From Streptomyces sp. SID12501 (GTDB lineage Bacteria > Actinomycetota > Actinomycetes > Streptomycetales > Streptomycetaceae), in contig NZ_JAAGLU010000041.1 of assembly GCF_010550245.1 (NCBI RefSeq), positions 1 to 64,000 on the forward strand: DNA of 64,000 bases, given 5' to 3'. Of this stretch, positions 7,723 through 16,057 are shown in pieces. The notes beneath the pieces are model-generated. The model searched no databases, had not been told where the DNA came from, and was given only the letters and a program-made list of their open reading frames with translations. How positions within the stretch are numbered: position 1 is the first letter of the stretch; each line of letters starts with the position of its first letter. Made by a program: the position numbers and the translations under genes.

Positions 7723-9168
7723 ATGAACGGCAGGTCCGACAGAGAAGGCATACCCGGCGTACCAGACATACCAGGCCCCGCGCTCAGCCGCCGCACGCTC
7801 ATCGGGGCCGCCGGCCTCGGTGCCGCAGCGCTCACCGTCGCGGGCTCGGGTGTAGCGGGCGCCGCCAACTCCACGACCGGCTACGGGACTTCCGCCCAGC
7901 GTCGCGCCCACTCCTTCCTCGCCGCCGCCATGGACGCCTACCCCGACCACGGCGAAGTCCGCCTCACCCAGAGCTACTCCGACCAGGCGGGCCTGTTCAG
8001 CACGGCGTTCACCTACGACAACGCTCTCGCGATCCTCGCCCACCTCGCCGCACGCACCGAGTCGGGCCTGCGCCGGGCCGTCGCCCTCGGGGACGCCCTG
8101 CGGTACGCGCAGGCGCACGACCCGGTGTACGACGACGGCAGGCTCCGGCAGGCCTACAACGTCGGGCCGTACGTCTTCTACGACGGGGTCGCGCAGCCCG
8201 ACGGGTTCGTGCGGGCCGACGGCACCGCCAACGTCGGTACCCAGTTCGGGTTCACGGGTACAGCCGTGGGCGACATGGCCTGGGCCGGTATCGCGCTCGC
8301 CGCGCTGGCTCGCCGGACCGGCAAGCGTCGCTTCCTGGACGCCGCCGTGCGGATCGGTGCCTGGATCGAGGTGAACGCCAATACCCAACAGCCCCTCGGC
8401 GGCTACAAGTTCGGGGTCGACGGCGCGAACGTCAAACTGCCGTTCAGCTCGACCGAGCACAACACCGACCTGGTCGCCCTCTTCGGGCAACTCGCCCTGC
8501 TCACCGGGGACCCGGTGTGGCGCCAACGGCGGGCGACGGCGCGGGCGTTCGTCGAGAAGATGTGGGAGCCGGACCGAACGCCGGGCGGGGTGTCCGGGGG
8601 CTTCTTCTACACGGGCACCAACGACGGAGCGACCGTCAACAAGTCCCCGATCCCCGAGGACACCCAGACCTGGACCCACCTCGCCCTCAACTCCCGCCGA
8701 TACTCGGGTTCGTTGGACTGGGCCGCCACCGAACTGGCCGTCCTGGACCGCGCCGACCGCGTCAACAGCACGGTGCCCGCGGGACAGTCGTACGAGGGAG
8801 TCACCTTCAGCTCCGTGAGCCTGCTGGCCGACGAGGACACCCCCATTGCCCCGTTCCAGCCCAAGCCCAACCGCAACGGCGTCTGGTTCGAAGGCACCGC
8901 GCACCTCGCCCTCGCCCTCCGGGACCGCGCCGGACACGGCGACGAAGCACGCGCCCACCGGCTGATCGCCTCCATCGAGCGTGCCCAGGAACTCCTCGGC
9001 ACCGGCCAGACCGTCGGCAGCCTGGCCCTGCCCGAGCGCGCCGGGGTCGTCTCGGCGAGCAGCCCCCTCGACACCGGCTTCGGCTTCGGCTACTACCCGT
9101 ACCGCCACGCGGGCGCGACCGCCTGGTACCTGCTGGCGGCGGCCCGCTCAAATCCCCTGCGCGCCTGA
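7723..9168 (+). CDS. Tat-exported protein, probable (alpha/alpha)6-barrel fold
   Basis: 481 residues from ATG 7723 (GAGGAG just upstream). The N-terminus has a Tat signal, S-R-R-T-L-I-G-A-A-G-L-G-A-A-A-L, with cleavage near A-G-A. The body has repeated helical hairpins with the pattern of six-hairpin glycosidases: FTYDNALAILAHLA, VGDMAWAGIALAALARRTG, STEHNTDLVALFGQLALL, TWTHLALNS, GVWFEGTAHLALALRD, and a terminal GFGFGYYPYRHAGATAWYLLAA. These aromatic/acidic helix ends suggest a carbohydrate-active enzyme, possibly a glycosidase or lyase, but no family-specific catalytic pair is assigned. The LacI-type operator at 7691 independently suggests sugar control. Confidence 0.75.
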   Translation: MNGRSDREGIPGVPDIPGPALSRRTLIGAAGLGAAALTVAGSGVAGAANSTTGYGTSAQRRAHSFLAAAMDAYPDHGEVRLTQSYSDQAGLFSTAFTYDNALAILAHLAARTESGLRRAVALGDALRYAQAHDPVYDDGRLRQAYNVGPYVFYDGVAQPDGFVRADGTANVGTQFGFTGTAVGDMAWAGIALAALARRTGKRRFLDAAVRIGAWIEVNANTQQPLGGYKFGVDGANVKLPFSSTEHNTDLVALFGQLALLTGDPVWRQRRATARAFVEKMWEPDRTPGGVSGGFFYTGTNDGATVNKSPIPEDTQTWTHLALNSRRYSGSLDWAATELAVLDRADRVNSTVPAGQSYEGVTFSSVSLLADEDTPIAPFQPKPNRNGVWFEGTAHLALALRDRAGHGDEARAHRLIASIERAQELLGTGQTVGSLALPERAGVVSASSPLDTGFGFGYYPYRHAGATAWYLLAAARSNPLRA

Positions 9169-9207
9169 CGCGGTACGCGGATCCGGTCCGACGGCCAGGC
9201 CCGACCA

Positions 9208-9242
9208 GGCGCGTTCATACGGAAATGGTGCATGAACGCGCC
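9208..9242. terminator. Bidirectional terminator hairpin
   Basis: GGCGCGTTCAT (9208-9218) and ATGAACGCGCC (9232-9242) form a perfect 11-base stem with a 13-base loop between two convergent genes. Confidence 0.65.
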
Positions 9243-9279
9243 GAGCGCACACCGGAGTTGAGCCCGGATCGCAATGCCG

Positions 9280-11058
9280 TCAGGCGGTCGCCGCAGCCGC
9301 CGCCTTCCCCGCCTGGCGGCCCGAGAACAGGCACCCGCCGAGGAACGTGCCCTCCAGCGACCGGTACCCGTGGACGCCGCCGCCCCCGAAGCCCGCGACC
9401 TCACCGGCCGCGTACAGACCGGGAACCGGGGTGCCGGTGGCGTCGAGGACGCGGCCCGACAGGTCGGTCTGGAGGCCGCCGAGTGTCTTGCGGGTGAGGA
9501 TGTTGAGGCGTACGGCGATCAGCGGTCCGGCGGAGGAGTCCAGGATCTTGTGGGCCGACGCCGTCCGGCTGAGGACGTCGCCGGGGTAGGTGAGGGCGTT
9601 GCGGATGCCCATGACCTGGGCGTCCTTGCTGTACGCGTTGTCGATCTCCCGGTCCCGGGCCTCGATCTGGCGCTGGAGCGCGGCCAGGTCGATCAGGCTC
9701 GTGCCGGTCAGCTTGTTCATGCCCCGGACCAGCTCGGACAGCGTGTCGGACACGATGAAGTCCTCGCCGTACTTCTTGAACCGTTCGAGCGGCTCCGGGG
9801 TCTGCCAGGCGCGCGAGAGCAGCATCCAGATGTCTTTGTTGGTGAGGTCGGGGTTCTGTTCGGATCCGGAGAGCGCGAACTCCTTCGCGAGGATCTTCTG
9901 GGTCGTCACGAACCAGGAGTAGTCGTAGCCGGTGTCGACGATCGTCTTGAGGGTGTGGAGGGTGTCGTAACCCGGCATGTCGGGTGCGGAGAACCGCTTG
10001 CCCGTCGCGTCGAACCACATGGAGGACGGGCCGGGCAGGATGCGGATGCCGTGGTTGGCCCAGATCGGGTCGTAGTTCTTCAGGCCCTCCGTGTAGTGCC
10101 ACATCCGGTCCGGGTTGACGATCCGGCCGCCCGCCTTCTCGGTGATCCCGAGCATCCGCCCGTCCACGTGCGCGGGCACACCCGTGATCATCGACTTGGG
10201 CGCGGTGCCCATCCGGGCCGGCCAGTTCTGCCGTACGAGATCCTGGTTGCCGCCGAGACCGCCGGACGTCACGATCACCACCTCGGCGCTCAGCTCGAAG
10301 CTGCCGACCACCGTCCGTGAACTGGCCTTGCCCCGCGCGGCGGTGCTCGCTTCGAGTACCGCGCCGCGTACGCCGGTGACGGTGCCGTTCGTCCGGATCA
10401 GCTCGTCCACGCGGTGGCGGTGCTTGAACGTGACGAGCCCGCTCGCCACCGCCGCACGGACCTTCTTCTCGAACGGTTCCACTACGGCGGGACCCGTGCC
10501 CCAGGTGACGTGGAAGCGCGGTACGGAGTTGCCGTGGCCGTCCGCGAGGCCGCCGCCGCGCTCTGCCCAGCCGACGAACGGGAACCACTGCATGCCGAGG
10601 TCGGCCAGCCAGGCCCGCTTCTCGCCGGACGCGAAGTCGACGTACGCCTGGGCCCACTTGTAGCCCCAGTAGTCCTGGCCGAGCGGGTCGGTGATGCCCC
10701 GGTCGAAGCCGGCCGCGCCCTGCCAGTCCTGCCAGGCCAGTTCCTTCGAGTCCTTGACGCCCATCAGGTTCTGTTCGAAGGAGTTGACGAAGAACAGCCC
10801 GCCGAAGGACCAGAACGCCTGGCCGCCGAGGTTGGACTCCGGTTCCTGGTCGAGCAGCAGCACCTTGCGGCCCGCAGCCGCGAGTTCGGCCGTGGCGACA
10901 AGCCCGGCCAGCCCGTGGCCCACGACGATGGCGTCGGCCGAGGTGGCCGCCGAGGCCGCGAACGCCGTGCCCGACTGGATGAGGGCGGTCGCGGCGACCG
11001 CGCCACCGGCCAGAGCCATTGCCCGGCGGCGGCTGACCGGGTCAGTCAAGTGCTCCAT
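9280..11058 (-). CDS. Tat-exported FAD-binding dehydrogenase (KstD/fumarate-reductase-like flavoprotein)
   Basis: 592 residues. The N-terminal S-R-R-R-A-M-A-L-A-G-G-A-V is a Tat signal, with likely cleavage near T-A-F-A-A-S-A. A dinucleotide-binding beta-alpha-beta follows: AIVVGHGLAGLVATAELAAAG (GxGxxG, then an acidic residue in LLLDQE). The long middle region with VIVTSGGLGGNQDLVRQNWP and the C-terminal LYAAGEVAGFGGGGVHGYRSLEGTFLGGCLFSG match the FAD_binding_2 class that includes 3-ketosteroid dehydrogenases and fumarate reductase flavoproteins. It is annotated elsewhere simply as FAD-binding dehydrogenase; the substrate is unknown. An extracytoplasmic location is predicted. Confidence 0.85.
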   Translation of the reverse strand: MEHLTDPVSRRRAMALAGGAVAATALIQSGTAFAASAATSADAIVVGHGLAGLVATAELAAAGRKVLLLDQEPESNLGGQAFWSFGGLFFVNSFEQNLMGVKDSKELAWQDWQGAAGFDRGITDPLGQDYWGYKWAQAYVDFASGEKRAWLADLGMQWFPFVGWAERGGGLADGHGNSVPRFHVTWGTGPAVVEPFEKKVRAAVASGLVTFKHRHRVDELIRTNGTVTGVRGAVLEASTAARGKASSRTVVGSFELSAEVVIVTSGGLGGNQDLVRQNWPARMGTAPKSMITGVPAHVDGRMLGITEKAGGRIVNPDRMWHYTEGLKNYDPIWANHGIRILPGPSSMWFDATGKRFSAPDMPGYDTLHTLKTIVDTGYDYSWFVTTQKILAKEFALSGSEQNPDLTNKDIWMLLSRAWQTPEPLERFKKYGEDFIVSDTLSELVRGMNKLTGTSLIDLAALQRQIEARDREIDNAYSKDAQVMGIRNALTYPGDVLSRTASAHKILDSSAGPLIAVRLNILTRKTLGGLQTDLSGRVLDATGTPVPGLYAAGEVAGFGGGGVHGYRSLEGTFLGGCLFSGRQAGKAAAAATA

Positions 11059-11309
11059 GGGGGTGCCTTCCGGGTGGGTCGTGCGGCGGATGCGGGTGCG
11101 GATGCGGGTGCAGACGGGGGATCAGGTGCGCGTGCACGGGGGCGTGGGGGTGTCCGTGCGAAGGGTGCGTTTGTGGCGAGCCTGGGGTTACCGTCGGTAG
11201 CGATCAGGGAATCAGGTCGGTACCGCAGTGGGGTAGTGGGCGGGAGCCAACGCATGCGACCCTCCGTTGTGCCCCGGCGACACCGCATCGGCGCGGAAGG
11301 GAGAGGCCC

Positions 11310-12632
11310 ATGACGGTCCGCACGGACGTCACCGAGCGCTCCGAACGCCCCGAGCACGAGACCGTCGCCGAGGTGCTGCGCGCCATGGCCGCCGACGCGG
11401 ACGTCCAGAGCGAACTCGTGCACGCGGCCCGGAAGCACTCTCCCGAGGTGGCCCGGCTCGCCGAGGCGGAAACCCTCTGGCACGTCACCGCCATGCTCAA
11501 CGCGGCCGGCGCCTGGCTGGGAGACCCCGATGGGCACGCACAGGGCGGACCCGGTGGACCCGGCACCGGGGACAACGACGAACAGGGCATGGACGCGCAG
11601 GATTTCGCCGCCGCCCTGATGCTCGGCGCGGACCGTGCGGGTCAGGGGGTGCCGGTGATCGCCGTACTACGCGGAGTCCAGGCCGGCCTCACCCGCACCG
11701 TCGAGATCACCGTCGACCGCTGCCGCTCGGCCGGAGTGCCCGACGCCGCGCTGCTCTCCGCCGTGATGCGGCTCAAGGAGTACGGCGACGCCCTGCAACG
11801 GCACGTCGTCCACGGGTACCGCACCGCCGAGTGGGACACCCCGCGCGCGCTGGGCGAGACCCGGGCGCGACTGCTGCACCGTCTCCTCGTCGAGGGCGAA
11901 CAGGCGCCGGCCGCAGAGGAGTTGGCCCGTGCCGGGCTGCGCCACAACGCCGTACGCCATCTTCTGGTCGCCGACCCGGGCGGCGACCCCGCCCGCACCC
12001 GGCGCCTGGCCCACCGCCTCGCCGCCCTGCGCGGCTGCCTCTTCGGCATGCTCGACGGACGGCTGGTGGGCCTGTACCCACGACTGCCGGCCGGCGAGGC
12101 GATCGACGACGGGGAGGGAGAGGGGGAGGGGGAGGAGGACAGGGATGACGGCGCGCTCGTCGTGGTCTCACCGCCCGTACCCCTGGACGACCTCCGGGCC
12201 ACCTACGCCCTCTGCGTCCGCGCCCTGGACCTCGACGGAGGGGCGACGGCGACGCCGGGACCGTACGGGCGCCACGGCGTGTACGAACTCACCGAACTGG
12301 CAGCCGAGATCGCCCTCGCCGACCATCCGCTCCTGGGCGCCTGGCTCAGCGCCCGCCTCCTCGCGAACCTCGACCCCCGGGACGACTTCCACCGTCAGAT
12401 CGCGGTCACCGCACTGACGTTCCTCGACCACGGCCGCCGCCTCGACCGGACGGCGGCCACCCTGTTCACCCACCCCAACACCGTCCGCTACCGCCTGGCC
12501 CGCCTCCAGCAGCTCACCGGCGAGTCCCTGACGGACGATCTGCCGGGCAGCGCCTCGGGCCCGCTCGGCACCCTGCACTGGTGGTGGGCGCTGCGGACCT
12601 GGCTGGGGCTCGGCGCTGACGGAAAGCCGTAG
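11310..12632 (+). CDS. PucR/CdaR-type transcriptional regulator
   Basis: 440 residues. The C-terminal helix-turn-helix of the PucR class is clear: L-D-R-T-A-A-T-L-F-T-H-P-N-T-V-R-Y-R-L followed by ARLQQLTGESL. The N-terminal 200 residues form a helical sensory segment, and the central part is a degenerate GGDEF-like domain as in CdaR/SdiA-type regulators. An acidic Gly/Glu/Asp tract encoded around 12108-12147 (GEGEGEEDRDD) is a lineage-specific linker. The gene is divergent from the flavoprotein gene across a 251-base gap that also holds two copies of GGATGCGGGTGC (11088-11111). The ligand is unknown. Confidence 0.85.
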   Translation: MTVRTDVTERSERPEHETVAEVLRAMAADADVQSELVHAARKHSPEVARLAEAETLWHVTAMLNAAGAWLGDPDGHAQGGPGGPGTGDNDEQGMDAQDFAAALMLGADRAGQGVPVIAVLRGVQAGLTRTVEITVDRCRSAGVPDAALLSAVMRLKEYGDALQRHVVHGYRTAEWDTPRALGETRARLLHRLLVEGEQAPAAEELARAGLRHNAVRHLLVADPGGDPARTRRLAHRLAALRGCLFGMLDGRLVGLYPRLPAGEAIDDGEGEGEGEEDRDDGALVVVSPPVPLDDLRATYALCVRALDLDGGATATPGPYGRHGVYELTELAAEIALADHPLLGAWLSARLLANLDPRDDFHRQIAVTALTFLDHGRRLDRTAATLFTHPNTVRYRLARLQQLTGESLTDDLPGSASGPLGTLHWWWALRTWLGLGADGKP

Positions 12633-12706
12633 GCTGTTATGCAGAAGAGACGTACTCAATGCGTACTTAATACATCCTTACTGTAAACAGATAGCATCCG
12701 ACCGCG

Positions 12707-13639
12707 ATGGTGTACGTCGGCGGGCGGGACGAGGTGGGTCTGGTGGGTGGCATGGCGGTGGAGCCGCGTATCGCGGTGGCCGTGGTGACCATGGGAAACC
12801 GGCCCGTCGCGCTGAACGCGCTGCTGGAGTCGATCGCCAAGCAGGACCTCGCCCCCGACCGCATCGTGCTCGTCGGCAACGGCTGTCCACTGCCCGAACT
12901 CCCCGGCCTCTCCGGCGAGGTGACGACCATCGAGGTCGACGAGAACCTCGGCTGTCCGGGCGGCCGCAACGTGGCCCTGGCCCGGCTGCGCGAGTTCGGC
13001 GACATCGACGTCGTGGTCGACCTCGACGACGACGGCCTGCTCATCGACCCCGATGTACTCACCCGCGTACGGGACTTGTACGCCGCCGACCCCCGGCTCG
13101 GCATCGTCGGCTTTCGCATCGCCGACGAGAACGGCGTCACCCAGCGGCGGCACGTCCCCCGGCCCGGTGCGGGCGACCCGATGCTCGGCGGCTACGTCAC
13201 CCAGTTCCTCGGCGGCGGCCACGCCCTGCGTATGGCGATGCTCGACGAGACCGGCGACTGGCCCGCCGCCTTCTTCTTCGCCCACGAGGAGACCGACCTC
13301 GCCTGGCGGGCCGTCGACGCCGGCTGGAAGATCCTCTACGAACCGCGTCTTCTGCTGCGCCACCCCAGCACCTCGCCCGCCCGGCACGCCATCTACCACC
13401 GGGTCACCGCCCGCAACCGGGTCTGGCTGGTCCGCCGCCGGCTCCCGCTGCCGCTGATCCCGGTGCACCTGGGCGTCTGGATCGCGATCACCGTCCTGCG
13501 CGGCGGCTCCACGCGCGCGCTGCGGGCCTGGTTCGCCGGTTTCGTGGAGGGCCTGCGTGAACCGGCCGGTGAACGCCGCCCGATGCGTTGGCGCACGGTG
13601 TGGACACTGACCCGGCTCGGCCGCCCACCCGTGCTGTGA
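12707..13639 (+). CDS. Family 2 glycosyltransferase
   Basis: 310 residues with a GT-A fold: opening RIAVAVVTMGNRP, nucleotide-binding segment PDRIVLVGNG, then the D-x-D-type catalytic motif VVVDLDDDGLLI, and a later FFFAHEETDLAWRAVDAGWKI segment typical of rhamnosyl/galactosyl-type GT2 enzymes. The C-terminus is basic and amphipathic. It transfers a sugar from a nucleotide donor to a glycan or lipid acceptor; the specific acceptor is unknown. ATG 12707 lies nine bases after a TAGCAT -10-like element and has no ribosome binding site; ATG 12752 (MAVEPRIAV) is the alternative start, closer to the domain. Confidence 0.85.
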   Translation: MVYVGGRDEVGLVGGMAVEPRIAVAVVTMGNRPVALNALLESIAKQDLAPDRIVLVGNGCPLPELPGLSGEVTTIEVDENLGCPGGRNVALARLREFGDIDVVVDLDDDGLLIDPDVLTRVRDLYAADPRLGIVGFRIADENGVTQRRHVPRPGAGDPMLGGYVTQFLGGGHALRMAMLDETGDWPAAFFFAHEETDLAWRAVDAGWKILYEPRLLLRHPSTSPARHAIYHRVTARNRVWLVRRRLPLPLIPVHLGVWIAITVLRGGSTRALRAWFAGFVEGLREPAGERRPMRWRTVWTLTRLGRPPVL

Positions 13640-13677
13640 CCTCGGGAAACAGTCCTGCCACAGGCGGAACGCGATAT

Positions 13678-13715
13678 GAGGGCCCCGGTCGTCACCTCTA
13701 ACGACCCGGGCCCTC
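13678..13715 (+). terminator. Terminator after glycosyltransferase gene
   Basis: GAGGGCCCCGGTCGT (13678-13692) pairs with ACGACCCGGGCCCTC (13701-13715), with one mismatch and an eight-base loop, beginning 39 bases after the stop codon. Confidence 0.8.
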
Positions 13716-13876
13716 TCGCGTACCCGGACCCGGCCGCGACGGCGACACTCCCCCGAGCTGCGCGTCACACGCGCGCACCCTCGGGCCGGTTCCGTTGAGG
13801 TGATCACATCAGGCCACGCCAACAGATCGCTAACATGTACTTCCGGTGGCGAACGAGATGGCAGTGGGGCGAGAAC

Positions 13877-16051
13877 ATGCGGTGCGGTCTGCGGTTCGGA
13901 CTGCTGGGCGCGCCTGTCCTGTACGACGGCGGTGCCTCCAACGGCCTTGCAGGGGACGGAATCCAGCCGATCGGCAGCATCAAGGTACGGACGCTGCTCG
14001 CCGCCCTGCTCCTTGAACCAGGCCGAGTTGTCCCGGTCGGGACTCTCAAGGACGCGCTGTGGGGCGGGACGCCGCCGGCGTCCGCGCAGGCCTCGCTGCA
14101 CAACCACGTGGCCCGGCTGCGCCGGCTCCTGGACGATCCGGGACGGCTGCGCGCCATACCGCCCGGTTATCTACTGCGGGTCGGCCCGGGCGAGTTGGAC
14201 GTGCACGTCTTCCAGGCACACGTCGAACGGGCACGGGCCGCGCACGCCAACCAGGACTGGCAGCGCGTCCTGACCGAGAGCGCGTCCGCCCTCACCCTGT
14301 GGCGCGGCGCCCCGCTGACCGGCCTCCCGTCCGAGACCGTCGGATACGCGTTCGCCCAGCGCCTGGCGGAGGCCCGCCTGATTCTGCTGGAGTGGCGCTA
14401 CGACGCCGAGTTGAACATCGGCGGTCCCCGACTCCCTTCCCTGATCCCGGAGTTGACGTCGCTGACGGCCGAACACCCGCTGCGCGAGTCCTACCACCGC
14501 CAGCTGATGCTCACCCTCCACCGCACCGGCCGCCGGGCCGAATCCCTCGCCGTCCACCGCGACCTGCGCAACCGCCTACTGGAAGAACTGGGCGTGGAAC
14601 CGGGCCCGGCAGTACGGGCGGCCCATGTGGAGGTACTGAGACTGCCGGTGGGTCCGGTGGGTCCGGTGGGTCCGGTGGGTCCGGTGGGTCCGGTGGGTCC
14701 GGTGGGTCCGGATGTTCCGGGTGTTCCGAGTGGTCTCGCGACGCCCGCCCACCTCGCGACGCCCGCCCACCTGGCGGTTCCCTACGTCCCCGCACAGCCG
14801 ACGTCGGGTTCGGCCCCGCGACCGGTTCCCGCCCCCACGCCACGAGCCGCGTCGGCATCACCACGCTCGGCCCCCGCACCGCGCTCCGCGCCAACGCCAC
14901 GAGCCGCGTCGGCATCGGTGCGCCCCGCGCCCGAACCGAGCACTGCGCCGACACCACGCCCCGCGCAGGCATCCGCACCGCCCCGCATGCCCCGCCCCGC
15001 CCAACTCCCCCCACCCCCGCCCCACTTCACCGGCCGCACCCCCGTCGCTGACGACTTGCGCCGGACCCTGGCCCCGAAGCCGCACCTCGGGCCCGATGCC
15101 ACCGCCCGGGCCCCCGTCGCCCTGATCCACGGCATGCCCGGTGTGGGCAAGAGCGCCCTGGCGTTGCACGTCGCCCACGCCCTCCGGCACCGCTTCCCGG
15201 ACGGTCAGCTGTACGTCGACCTGCACGGCAGCACCCCCGGCGTGCCCCCGCTCACCCCCACTCAGGCCCTCACCGCGCTGCTGCGCGACCTCGGCACCGA
15301 CCCTCTCCTCATCCCCGAACACCCGGACGGAACAGCCGCGTTACTGCGTTCCCTCCTCGCGCCGACCCGCACCCTGCTGGTCCTGGACGACGCCGAAGGC
15401 GCCGCGCAGATACGGCCGTTGCTCCCGGCGGGCCCCGGCTGCGCCGTGATCGTCACCAGCCGGTCCCCGCTGACCGCCCTCGACGGCGCCCGGCGCTTCC
15501 CCCTCACCCCCCTGTCCGACGGAGAGAGCGCCGAGTTGCTGCGCGCGGCGTCCGGACGGGACGGCCTCGACGCCGCCCACCCCCTCGTCGGGCTGACCGG
15601 CCGCCTCCCGCTCGCCCTGCGCGTGGTCGCCGCCAGGCTCGCCGCCCGCCGGGCCCTCACTCCGGACCTGCTCGCCGCTCAACTGGTCGCCGCCGAGAGC
15701 AGGTTGGCGCATCTGGAGTACGACGACCTGAGCGTCCGCCGTTCCCTCGCCGGCGCCCACGACGCGCTGCGCACCTCCGCCCGCGAGACCGACCGCGACG
15801 CGGCCCTCGCCCTGCGCCGCATCGGCGCCCTGGACCTCCCCACGTACGACGCCCCGCTCCTCGCCCGCCTCACCGCGACCGACGAACGCCGCGCCGGGGC
15901 AGCCCTGGACCGCCTCGTCGACGTAGCCCTCCTGGAGGAGACCGCGTACGGCCACTACGCACCCCACGACCTGGTCAGGGACTACGCCCGTGAACTGGCC
16001 GTGGGGTGCGTAGTGGCCGCGAACGGCGGCGCGTCGGCCTGTCAGGGTTGA
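13877..16051 (+). CDS. SARP-family regulator with NB-ARC ATPase domain (AfsR-like)
   Basis: 724 residues from ATG 13877 (GGGGCGAG upstream). Order: OmpR-type winged helix (about 5-95, with LRFGLLGAPVLYDGG and LHNHVARLRRLLDD), bacterial transcriptional activation domain (about 100-245, with HPLRESYHRQLMLTLHRTGR), a long Pro/Ala linker, then an NB-ARC ATPase with P-loop HGMPGVGKSALAL, Walker B TLLVLDDAE and IVTSRSPL, ending after a winged-helix-like segment. The TPR repeats of full AfsR are absent. SARPs activate secondary-metabolite genes; the target is unknown. The linker contains a GPV run encoded by six perfect nine-base repeats (14651-14704) and a doubled ATPAHL unit, which are likely to vary in number between strains. 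Confidence 0.9.
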   Translation: MRCGLRFGLLGAPVLYDGGASNGLAGDGIQPIGSIKVRTLLAALLLEPGRVVPVGTLKDALWGGTPPASAQASLHNHVARLRRLLDDPGRLRAIPPGYLLRVGPGELDVHVFQAHVERARAAHANQDWQRVLTESASALTLWRGAPLTGLPSETVGYAFAQRLAEARLILLEWRYDAELNIGGPRLPSLIPELTSLTAEHPLRESYHRQLMLTLHRTGRRAESLAVHRDLRNRLLEELGVEPGPAVRAAHVEVLRLPVGPVGPVGPVGPVGPVGPVGPDVPGVPSGLATPAHLATPAHLAVPYVPAQPTSGSAPRPVPAPTPRAASASPRSAPAPRSAPTPRAASASVRPAPEPSTAPTPRPAQASAPPRMPRPAQLPPPPPHFTGRTPVADDLRRTLAPKPHLGPDATARAPVALIHGMPGVGKSALALHVAHALRHRFPDGQLYVDLHGSTPGVPPLTPTQALTALLRDLGTDPLLIPEHPDGTAALLRSLLAPTRTLLVLDDAEGAAQIRPLLPAGPGCAVIVTSRSPLTALDGARRFPLTPLSDGESAELLRAASGRDGLDAAHPLVGLTGRLPLALRVVAARLAARRALTPDLLAAQLVAAESRLAHLEYDDLSVRRSLAGAHDALRTSARETDRDAALALRRIGALDLPTYDAPLLARLTATDERRAGAALDRLVDVALLEETAYGHYAPHDLVRDYARELAVGCVVAANGGASACQG

Positions 16052-16057
16052 CGCGCG

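Noticed and set aside
11088..11111. Doubled GGATGCGGGTGC near the PucR promoter as an operator
   Set aside because: It is a simple GC-rich tandem with no inverted symmetry; too little to call a site.
13835..13876. Upstream ATG as the SARP start
   Set aside because: The extra 14 residues are unlike the family and no ribosome binding site precedes them, whereas GGGGCGAG precedes ATG 13877.
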